64,000 nucleotides of DNA from NCBI GenBank assembly GCA_963930655.1, contig OZ005610.1, forward strand, positions 13,459,001-13,523,000, given 5' to 3'. Shown piece by piece: positions 36,189-45,800 of the stretch (the stretch's first letter is position 1; the number at the start of each line of letters is the position of its first letter). The DNA comes from Myrica gale. Its lineage: Eukaryota; Streptophyta; Magnoliopsida; Fagales; Myricaceae. The notes below the pieces were generated by a model. The model was given only the letters and a program-made list of their open reading frames with translations. It made no database searches and was not told where the DNA came from. A program made the position numbers and the translations under genes.

Positions 36189-38609
36189 TTAGGTCCATGT
36201 CACCACTATAGGTGAACTGACTCGGTGCTTCCCATCTGTCCACGTCAGGTGACCAAATTCACTCGCCTGTCTTCCACGTGGCACTTCCACCTTACCAGGC
36301 AAGATCCTCACAGTGTAGCTTTGCTTTTGACCCTTTTTCGTGAATACCAACTTCCCTTTATCAACGGTCACGATCGTGCCTTTTGGATTGGTGATCTTTA
36401 CCCTGTATGTCGATGCACGGTCGCTAACATATGTGACTTCTCTTTTGACCAGTAGAGCCTCAATTTTGGATGTTGCTGATGATGCATCAAAAATCACAGA
36501 TATCGCTGGATAGTTCAGGTCCCACAGGTGACGTGTCTGGGTCCCGCTGCAATTCACTTGCCTCTTTGCGATCACCTTGATTTCTTCGCTACTGTAATTG
36601 GATCCGCACAGAAAATCGAGATAATCGTCGACCGTGAGATCATAAACCAGGCCTGGATCAACGGCCTTCTCAGGATCCACATGTCCAGCACCCATATCAA
36701 ACGCATTGGAGACGTTTAAGTTTCTCTCATCCACTAGGGCCTTGCCATCTCGATCATACGTATAAGCCGTGGTCATCAACGCGGATTTGATCATGGCTGG
36801 GGACCAGTCCAGGTGGACTCCCTTCAACAAAGCGGCCACGCCCGACACGTGCGGGCAAGACATGGATGTGCCAGAAATTATGTTAAATTCTGTGCGCCTG
36901 TGATCCGCTGCTAGTTCGGTTGGTGGAATACCGTCAGGCCATGCCGCTAGGATGTCGACACCTGGGGCTACAAGATCAGGCTTTAACAGTTGGGGAGATA
37001 TTGGATTGGGCCCGCGGGCTGAGAAAGAAGCAATTGAAGGTGCCGGTTTCACTCCCACCTGCGTGATCCCACTAAAATGTATGGCGGCCCGTGGATTTGC
37101 AGAGGAGCTGATATACTCGAGCACGGTGCTGCGGGCTGATTCAGTGATTGCTAGACCAGGAAACAAAAATGCATCCGCGACCAAACTCTCTCCTAACTGT
37201 TCCACGTTCGAAATAACAGCAGCGACCCCACCAGCCTCTTTCACCACCAACGATTTTTCGACACGAGGCCCAACGCCGCGATCGCATACCACGATTTTGC
37301 CACGTACCGCGTCCGCATTTAACGAATTAGGCATGCAATAAGCAGTGTAGGTAGTAGCATCAACACCACTGCCAGCACGAGCGTTTCTATCTCGTTGCGT
37401 CATGGATGCATTTCCCGCGTAAATCAACGGCAAATACGTCCCCTTCGACCATTTTTCGCTTGTGAAGAGCGACGATCCGGTAATGACACGACCATCTTCA
37501 AGCACTAGATATGCAGGGAATTTTCTGTCAATGGTGCTCGCACCAACAGTGGTGATCCAAGGTGCCACGTTGCTCACTGTCATGGACTCTGGACCTGAAT
37601 TGCCGCCTGCTGCCGAAAAGAGAATTCCTTTCTCCATTGCACCGAACGATCCTATTGCTATCGGGTCCTGCTCGTACGGCATAGCATCAGCGCCTAAGGA
37701 TGCCGATATGATGTCCACTCCGTCTTCTACGGCAACGTCTATGGCGGCGAGAATATCAGAAGCTGCACATCCTTGAGCCCCACAGACCTTATACACAGCG
37801 ATTCTTGCTTTGCTGGCAACGCCGTAGGCAACCCCATCCGCGAAACCCAGGAAGGACGCGTTATTAACGTGTCTTCCAGCAGCAGTAGACGCAGTGTGTG
37901 TTCCATGGCCGTCAGTGTCTCTGGCTGACCGGAGCAGCTCCTCGGTCTCTCCATCTCTAACGTACTGAGCTTCGTATCCATCAGTGAAGTACCGTGCACC
38001 AATCAACTTTTTGTTGCAAAGGGTCTTGGGGAATTTTTCACCACCAATGCATTCTCCTTTCCAGTGAGAAGGTATGGGTCCGAGGTCTCCATCATGGAAG
38101 CTAAGTCGTTCAGGCCAAATACCCGTATCGAGTATTCCAATGATGACATTAGAACCTGAATCCGACTCCTTAATAATCTCATTTGCGGCACTGATATTCC
38201 GAGCAGTACTGAGCCCCAAGAACTCAGGTGTGCGCGTTGTTTGGATGTGGAGAAGTCGGTCTGGGAACACAGAGAGTATTTCTGGGTGGTGTGTGAGCTC
38301 CTCGGCCTGTTGTGCAGAGAGTCTTGCCGAAAAACCATGAAAGACGGTCTTGTACACGTGAAGCAAGCCATGGTTGTCATGCGTTTGGGCAACACTGGTG
38401 TGTTTCTTGGTAGAGGCTAAAGAATTAGCAAAACTGAGACTTGAAAGGGTAGACTTGTACCAGGCTGTCGCATTAGCGTATTCTGGAGGTTTAAGATCAT
38501 TTTCGACACGGACAATGAAGGTTTGCGCGTTTGGGATATCGGGTTTGCTGGAAACAATATTGAATACTGAAAGCAGCACAATGAAAATAAGAGGCCAAAG
38601 GCGATCCAT
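36189..38609 (-). CDS. Subtilisin-like serine protease (subtilase), single exon, 806 aa
   Basis: One uninterrupted frame. An N-terminal signal peptide (hydrophobic core LIFIVLLSVFNIVS, residues 7-20) is followed by an I9 prodomain (about 30-122). The S8 catalytic domain contains Asp161 (GILDTGIWPE), His235 (DGHGTHTAS), oxyanion Asn337 (GGNSGP) and nucleophile Ser582 (GTSMSCPHVSG). A protease-associated insert lies at about 390-510 and a fibronectin-III-like C-terminal domain follows. Known role: secreted, self-processed endopeptidase of the apoplast, acting in wall remodelling, peptide maturation or defence. The single-exon form and layout fit the plant SBT1 group; the exact member and substrate cannot be told. 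All catalytic residues are present, so it is probably active. Confidence 0.96.
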   Translation of the reverse strand: MDRLWPLIFIVLLSVFNIVSSKPDIPNAQTFIVRVENDLKPPEYANATAWYKSTLSSLSFANSLASTKKHTSVAQTHDNHGLLHVYKTVFHGFSARLSAQQAEELTHHPEILSVFPDRLLHIQTTRTPEFLGLSTARNISAANEIIKESDSGSNVIIGILDTGIWPERLSFHDGDLGPIPSHWKGECIGGEKFPKTLCNKKLIGARYFTDGYEAQYVRDGETEELLRSARDTDGHGTHTASTAAGRHVNNASFLGFADGVAYGVASKARIAVYKVCGAQGCAASDILAAIDVAVEDGVDIISASLGADAMPYEQDPIAIGSFGAMEKGILFSAAGGNSGPESMTVSNVAPWITTVGASTIDRKFPAYLVLEDGRVITGSSLFTSEKWSKGTYLPLIYAGNASMTQRDRNARAGSGVDATTYTAYCMPNSLNADAVRGKIVVCDRGVGPRVEKSLVVKEAGGVAAVISNVEQLGESLVADAFLFPGLAITESARSTVLEYISSSANPRAAIHFSGITQVGVKPAPSIASFSARGPNPISPQLLKPDLVAPGVDILAAWPDGIPPTELAADHRRTEFNIISGTSMSCPHVSGVAALLKGVHLDWSPAMIKSALMTTAYTYDRDGKALVDERNLNVSNAFDMGAGHVDPEKAVDPGLVYDLTVDDYLDFLCGSNYSSEEIKVIAKRQVNCSGTQTRHLWDLNYPAISVIFDASSATSKIEALLVKREVTYVSDRASTYRVKITNPKGTIVTVDKGKLVFTKKGQKQSYTVRILPGKVEVPRGRQASEFGHLTWTDGKHRVSSPIVVTWT

Positions 38610-38679
38610 TTCTGTAGAAACTACAGTACCAAGAGGAAAGAGTGAATGGCTGTTTCTAAAGTGAAGCTGCAGCTGGTGG

Positions 38680-38692
38680 TATTATATAGAGG
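38680..38692 (-). promoter_or_regulatory. TATA box of the subtilase gene
   Basis: The minus strand reads CCTCTATATAATA, 71-83 bp upstream of the ATG. This would leave a leader of about 40-50 nt, a standard plant core-promoter arrangement. Confidence 0.65.
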
Positions 38693-39491
38693 ATAAAGGT
38701 AATGAAAAGCTTCAAAAGAGACAAAAACAAGTTAAATATTGGGGGGCCAGGGTGGGGGTTCAACTGCTAATGTGAACCCTACGTATACATGCATTGAATC
38801 AATGAGAAATGGGAGGTGCGTTACTTTGGCAAGTTAAATGGCATTAACTTCCGGGCTTCGGTGCATAGAAATTAACGGGGGCTGAAATATTTGGGATATC
38901 ATTGTTTTTGTTTAACTGGTTAATTATAAGAAACAAAATGATGTCAAATGTAGGAATTCTTTAGTTTTAAGGGAAACTTAGGTGGATCCATGGAAGCTGA
39001 CGAAACCATATTGGATTAAAAGATCCACTTTTTCCTTCTTGGGTTTTGCAAAGAGTTCTTTTCGTGAGCAAATGAAGCGATGATCTATCAAGATTTTTGT
39101 TGATGAGAGAGTATACTTTTTTTTTCCTTGGCAATAATGAGATATTATACACGACAAGTCATTGCTTGCTGCTTTCAACGTGTATTAATGTCGTATTGTG
39201 GTACTTAATGCATCCATTAATTCAAAGATAATGCTGAGTAAACTTTCCACAGTTTGCATTAATGTTAACATGCAGGACTGTGAGCTGGTTCAAGCCAAAT
39301 CCTTCACTTAATGCGACGATTAACTCGTACGTCCGCGTGGTTTCTTAAGAATTTTCTCCTTTTTTTCTCTCTCTGTATAATTAATGGTAGCATTTATGAC
39401 TATTTAATTAAGTACATTTATTATGTTGAATGGCTATTAACCCCACTATATAATAAATAGTTCCCTTTTTCCCCTTTTTAATGGCAATACA

Positions 39492-39671
39492 GGGTGAGTT
39501 TGTTTTGTAAAATTTTAGTGTTGTTAAAATTTTAGGTATTAGATTTAGTAAAAAAATGTAGAGAAAAGTAATTTTTTATATTTTTTGTAGTGAAAAGTAA
39601 TGATTTGATGGGAGAGAGAGATTATATTGTAATATTTTATTGTGTTAAAATTTTAGAACACAAACGTAGCC
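39492..39671. mobile_element. MITE family copy C (inverse orientation)
   Basis: Read on the minus strand it gives the same order of phrases as copy B: CACAATAAAATATTACAAT, AATCTCTCTCTCCCATCAAA, CACTACAAAAAATATAAAAA and AACAACACTAAAATTTTAC. It is the closest match to copy B. Confidence 0.8.
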
Positions 39672-40409
39672 ATAATCACAGTGAAAAACACGTACGCGCG
39701 CGGAACATCAAGAAAATGTAAATAATGAGATGTTGTAATATATTTTTTGGAGTATATTCTTTTTGTCAGGATAAAAATTGCGTATACAGTCAAAACATTA
39801 ATCTTGAAGAAATATTTGTTTATTTTCTTTGTACAAGTACAGTGGGAAATTTCAACGCGTCTCTTATCGATCCCCATATGCTTAATTAATGATTGTGAAA
39901 CTTTCATTAATTCCTTTTAATTTTGACATATATAGAATGAAAAATTCAAGTAGTTTATCTTCGAATAGTTAAATTAGAGTTATGTTTGTTCATAATTATT
40001 ACTATATTAAATGTGTTGACGCATCAATGTAGGGCCTGAATCAGATACAGTTCCGATTGTGACAATTTCCTTATATTACGAGCTCTAATTGATCTCATTT
40101 AGTGGAGCTCAATGTCAGTCTTCTGAGGGTGCTTAGCTATTTCTATGTGGTCGGCTGTTGCAATATACATGCAACTTGCCATTACCACTTTGAGAAAGTT
40201 ATAACCTAACATGAAAAAGATTTATAATAAGTAGTCAATCACATCACGTGTCTAAAAAAAATACTAAAAATAATTGATAGACAAATCACAAGCCTAACAG
40301 AAAAAGCAAAGAAAAGAAAAGAAAAATTTAAAGCTAAAATAGTGAAAAAAGAAAAAGAAAAAAGTGGACAAGATAATATAATTTAAAAAATAAAATCTAT
40401 CTCTTCTTA

Positions 40410-40452
40410 TATATATATATATAGATATATATATATATATATATATATATAT
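40410..40452. repeat. (AT)n microsatellite
   Basis: About 20 AT units with a single GA interruption, in intergenic DNA. Confidence 0.9.
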
Positions 40453-40864
40453 GACTTTAAATTTTTGGGATTGTTAGTAGGTTACCGTAGTATCATAATC
40501 AAACTTAAAGTTATAAATTTGAGACCTAATATGTACTTCATCTCAATTTTTATTAACTATTACACGTGTTTGAGTCTACCAATTAAGAGAGAGTCTGGTC
40601 CATACATAAGGACATAGTTAAAAAATATAATTTAAATAATAAAATCTAACTCTTCCTATTAAATAAGTGAAATGAGTATTAAAAATGTAATTTAAATAAT
40701 AAATTTTCCGGAGCTACAAACCAAATGTCATCTACGTAACATTATGGCTTGTGAGTATATTCGAGTCCATCTCTTGGAAGTATGGCAAGAGTAGTCAATA
40801 TCTCATTGTGATTAGGTTTTAAATTTCATTTTTAGATAAATATGATATGTATAATATATGTATA

Positions 40865-41068
40865 GTCTGTTTGCATGAAAAATTTTACAAAATTTTTCAC
40901 CAACTCACAATAAAATACTACAATATAATCTCTCTCCCTCTCCCTCTCCCATCAAATCATAACTTTTCACTACAAAAAATATAAAAAATTACCCATCTCT
41001 TCACTTTTTCACTAAACCCGATACCATCACTAAACCCAATACTAAAAATTTTACAACACAAACATAAC
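40865..41068. mobile_element. MITE family copy D
   Basis: Ends GTCTGTTTG...CACAAACATAAC. Internal AATATAATCTCTC, (CTCTCC)n, TTTTCACTACAAAAAATATA and TTTTTCACTAAACCC are shared with copies A-C. An extra TCACTAAACCCAATAC duplication lies near the 3' end. Confidence 0.75.
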
Positions 41069-41889
41069 AGCAGTATTATTCATAAGTGGCATTATCGGAA
41101 AGGGAAAGTTTTTCGTAACGCCATTTTCATTACCGTTATGAATGTAAAATCTACAAATACATTATACTTTACGGGGGACGGGGGTCGGTTTTCACTCTTA
41201 GCCGAGGACTGAACGTACTAGTTCGATTCTTAATTACTTTTTCCAATCCATCGCTGAACCAACAATCCACATAACGGATTGGACCGACCCGATCCAGTGT
41301 TCGGTTCGATTGGTTTGGGTTTTCAAACAAATGTCCGTGAAGCTTCAAAAATGGTTTCTTAAACAAGTTTGGTTGCCTAGAAAATTTGTAGAAAAATCAA
41401 AACCAGTTGGACGAAAACCATTTCTTTTCCGACCAAACTTAATTCCTTTAGCTACAAATCTAAAGTGAAATTATTTAAAAAGGAGTCAAGCTGACATCGA
41501 AAAACAAAATATTAAATCTGTCGATTTAGTAATTATAACTCAATTCAGACATTCCACCAGTTAGAAAATCCTTATAGTCACGCCTAAAAGAGAGTTGAGT
41601 TGTCTCTTCCACTTTTTTCTGCTTAGTAAAAAAAACCATTGTGGCACTATTTGTGTTCCTTATTTTCCTTCCTTATAATTTGTAAATATAAAATAGAGTA
41701 AAATTCGTGACCGTATTTAGAGAATGTTTTTAAGCAATTATTTATTTATTTACCAAACAAATAAACATACAATATTTTTAGATTCAATATCTAAAACATG
41801 CATTATGTAAAATTTAGTAAGTTAATATTTTGTACTATCAAGTATTTCTCTCGCTTCTCTTATCAGAACTTGGGTTGTTTAGTGTCATC

Positions 41890-42118
41890 AAAAAATTCTG
41901 GTCGGCCGCAGCACCGGGAACCCGGGGGACCGAGAAACTGGTGTAGGTGCGGGTGTAGCATTTTGGGAGAAACCCGAGGGTATTCCCGGTTCCCGGGTTC
42001 CCCCTGGGCCCTGGGGGCCTGGCTAGTGGCCCCTGGCCCTCTGGGCGTTCCCCCCTGCGCGCTTTCCCTCCCCCAAGCCCTGGGGGCCTGGCCCCTTGCG
42101 CGTCCCCCCGTGCCCTGG
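41890..42118. repeat. GC-rich block with repeated CCTGGGGGCCTGG motifs
   Basis: A compositional island of G/C runs (CCCTGGGGGCCTGGC twice, CCCGGGTTCCC, GGGAACCCGGGGG) in otherwise AT-rich DNA. It encodes Pro/Gly-rich shadows on both strands but no recognisable protein. It probably belongs to a non-autonomous element, because GGTGTAGGTGC motifs occur here and again at about 42540. Confidence 0.6.
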
Positions 42119-42161
42119 TTTAAATCTAAAATATGCTTAAATCTTAACATTTTTGCTTAAA

Positions 42162-42320
42162 ATTTGCTTAAATATGGTTTCTAATATTTTTTCTTTGCTG
42201 AAATATGGTTTCTAATATTCTAATATGCTTAAATATTTGCTTAAATATGATTTCTAATATTCTAATATGCTTAAATATTTGCTTAAATATGGTTTCTAAT
42301 ATTCTAATATGCTTAAATAT
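42162..42320 (+). repeat. 42-bp minisatellite
   Basis: At least three copies of a unit containing GCTTAAATATGGTTTCTAAT and ATTCTAATATGCTTAAATAT, with few changes, followed by partial units to about 42360. Confidence 0.85.
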
Positions 42321-42535
42321 GCTCAAAATATTTTTGCTTAAATATGCTTAAATCTTTCTTAAATAATATTTTCATTTTTATAAATTAGTGTTGAGTTTAT
42401 ATTTTTATGTGCGTAATATGTTAAAAAAATGGCTCAATATGAATGTAGGATTACCGAAAACCGTCACCGTTAATGGCCGATTTTTGCCTTTAATGGTATA
42501 GGTGTAGGTCACATTTTTTAAAAAACCGACATATC

Positions 42536-42574
42536 CGGTGTAGGTGCCGATTTTGGCCAAAATCGACACCTACA
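42536..42574. repeat. Short inverted repeat, GGTGTAGGTGCCGATTTTGG
   Basis: GTAGGTGCCGATTTTGG is followed directly by CCAAAATCGACACCTAC, forming a hairpin about 330 bp upstream of MED28. It may be the end of the element that includes the GC-rich block. Confidence 0.6.
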
Positions 42575-42871
42575 TTGAAGTTGAACAGTTCCAATCAATC
42601 AGAACCCCCATCAAGAGGTTGAACTTTAGACGGGTGGCCGGAAAGCTATGATTGGGCCGTGCTGTCCGCCAACCGATCCAATATGGGCTTTTGGATAGCC
42701 CAGACTCAGTCCATATTCTACGGAAGAAATATTGGTACTTAAAACGGTGCTTAGTCCAACTCCAAGCTCTTTGGGTGGAAAGAGAATCGTTTCCAGGTAC
42801 GTTCGCTCTCTTGGTGCGTGTTAGATTCATCGCATAAAACGACGGGTTTCTTCCAGTTCTGTTAGATAAAG

Positions 42872-45800
42872 ATGGCGGAGCGACAATCGCTGGATCAGCA
42901 GATTGATCCACAGCTGCAATCCTCGCCTCCTCCAACTCCAAGGGACGACATGGTCGCGTGTGTGATGGCACTAGAGGCTGCTTTGCTTCCATGCTTGCCT
43001 GCGCGTGAGCTTCAAGCTATAGACCGCTCTCCACATCCTTCCCATCAGAGTTAGTGAACCCATTTCCTCGTTCTTCTAATTCTCGTTGTTCAGTTTCATG
43101 GAAACTCTGCGAAGAAGCCATTGGCTTGCTTTTTTTTTTTCATGTGTTATTTTTAGTTTGATTTTGCTCTATTTGCGGGACCCAAACAGCTATAGCCTGT
43201 ACTTATTTATAACATTGTGGTTCTTATTTTTGGATTTCTGAAAAAAAGGACAAATTCTCTTCTGTAATTCATTTTTAGGGTCAAGCATGAATTAGCTAAG
43301 CAGTAGTTTAAGTATAATGGGGTTTTTTTCTTTCATTAGAGGACTTTCTGTAGAAACCAGTGTTCAGTGATGAACACAGGTTTGAGGAAGAAGATTTATA
43401 TGAACACATGAGAACTTTGTAAAACACTTTCTGTTTGTATATAGAAAATGAGATATCGCACCTTACATCAGAATGAGAAAGCTGTATTTATAGTACAGCT
43501 ATAAAGCAAGAATGCGTTGAATAAAATAACTAACTCTGTTAGGATAACTGACAGAAACTAACAGCTGTAAAACAGCTTACTAACTTCAATACGCCCCCTC
43601 AAGCTGGCTCATGGATACTATGAGTGCCAAGCTTGGATAACAGATACTGAAATTGAGATTTACCAAGGGCTTTTGTAAAGATATCAGCAAGCTGGTGTGC
43701 TGATGCAATATAAAACGTACGAAGAACCCCTTTGGCAATCTGCTCACGAATAAAGTGGCAGTCTATTTCAACATGCTTAGTACAAGCATAGTTAACTGGA
43801 TTAGCTGCAAGAGAAAGGGCAGATTGGCTATCACAATACACAGAAGCAGAGGTAGAGTGAGAAATCCGAAAATAAGATAAAAGTTGCAAGAACCAAACAA
43901 TCTCACAACTGGTGGAAGCAAGAGCACGATACTCTGCTTCAGCTAAACTTCTAGAGACAGTATTTTGCTTCTTAGACCCCACAAGACACCAGAGAATCGC
44001 CTAGAAAAAGGCAAAAACTTGTAATGGAGCGTCTACTATCAACACAAGCGGTCCAATCTGAGTTACAAAAACCCTTTAACTAAGGAGAAGTTGCCGTGGG
44101 AAAGAAGAGACCATGAGCAGGAGTAGACTGCAGATATCGAAGAACATGATAGGCAGCATTGAGATGACTTTGTCCTGGCTTATCCATGAACTATGTAAGA
44201 GTATTAACAAAATAAGAGAGGTCTGGGCGTGTTATAGTCAGATATAACAATTGAGCTATGAGACGGCGGTAAGAAGAAGCATCAACTAACAGCTCATAAA
44301 TCAGTTTTAGAAAGCTTCAACTTGGAATCCATAGGAAAAGATGCTGGCTTACAGCCCAAATAACCACTGTCTGCCAGAATTTCTAAAGCATATATACGCT
44401 GATTTATAGAAATTCCAGTAGTGGTACTAGCCACTTCAAGACCCAAAAAGTACTTCAATTTTCCCAAATCTTTAATCTTGAACCGAGCATCTAGATAAGC
44501 TTTAACTTGAGTAATGTATGACATGTCATTAGATGCAATGAGAATGTCATCAACATATACTAGTAAAGAAGTAAAGGAAGAGCCTTGAACCTTTGTAAAA
44601 AGACTATAACCAGCCTTTGATCATAACTAAGGGAAAATAAAGCCTCTGAAAGTTTATGGAACCATTAGCGACTTGCTTGCTTCAATCCATCCAAGGATTT
44701 GAAGAGTTTACAAACTTTGGTCTCACCCTCCTTAGCAAACCTAGGTGGCACTACCATGTATACCTCCTCAGTCAAGTCAGCATGCAAAAATGCATTGTTG
44801 ACATCAAGCTGCTCCAAACCAAGGCTAAAAAACATCGTACAATGGACATTTTTGCAACCGGGGAGAAAGTCTCAGCATAGTTGACCCCTTCAACTTGGGT
44901 AAAACCCTTTGCAATAAGGCGGACTTTAAATCTTTCAATAGAGCCATCAACTTTGTACTTAACCCGATAAACCCACTTGCATCCAATAGCCTTATGACCC
45001 GGAGGTAAATCTGTGACAATCCAAATCCTATTTTTCTCAAGAGCTGACATTTCAGCCCCCATAGCCTCTTGCCAATGAGGGTGCTGAACAACTTGTTTAT
45101 AGGTCTTTGGTTCGGTATGTGTAGAAAGAGCGAAGGTAAAAGCTTTATGATTAGGAGAAAGATGATGATAAGAGAGATACCTGGATAGATCACAGATGGA
45201 ATCAGGAGGCTGATGCAAAGAAGAAGAAGGCAGTGAACTGCCAAAAGAATGGGCCATCCTGCAGATAGGAAGGAGGTCTACGGGTAAGTGTGGATCGACG
45301 AGGAGGAACATCAAACAGGTCATGATGTTCTGGAGTAATAGTATCAGATGATGGCAAAGTGACAAACTCATCAAATTGAAAATTATTAGGAGCTAAATTG
45401 GGAATTACAAAGTCTGAAGGAAGAGGTACAGAAGAAGACAAAACTGGTTTAAAAGGAAAAGAATGCTCATGAAAGATGACATCCCGAGAAACAAAAATAG
45501 AATTGGACTCAATGTCAAGCAACTTATATCCTTTTGTATTGAAATGATATCCTAAAAACACACATTTGCGAGCCCGAGCCTCAAATTTAGACTTGTAATG
45601 GGCTGTCTTGGTTGCAAAACAGAGGCAACCAAAGACTTTTAGATGACGATAGGAAGGTTTAGTCTGAAACAACAGATCATAGGGAGATTTGTTGTGGATT
45701 AAAACTGAAGGAGATCTATTGGTAAGATAAGTAGCCGTCAATACACAATCACCCCAGAATTTTAAAGGAATGTTAGAGTGAAACCGAAGGGCTCTTGCTA

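Larger units (their letters stand above)
38700..42871. other. Intergenic region between subtilase and MED28
   Basis: No gene recognised. Besides the two MITE copies and the AT repeat it holds a GC-rich block, a 42-bp minisatellite and an inverted motif pair, listed separately. The last 250 bp before 42872 are presumably the MED28 promoter and leader. Confidence 0.6.

Noticed and set aside
36952..38664. Plus-strand open frames inside the subtilase gene
   Set aside because: Antisense shadows of a strongly coding exon.
41798..42160. Pro/Gly-rich open frames on both strands
   Set aside because: Produced by the GC-rich repeat block; no start context or motif.
42162..42360. CRISPR-like array
   Set aside because: The units are head-to-tail with no unique spacers; it is an AT-rich minisatellite in a plant genome.
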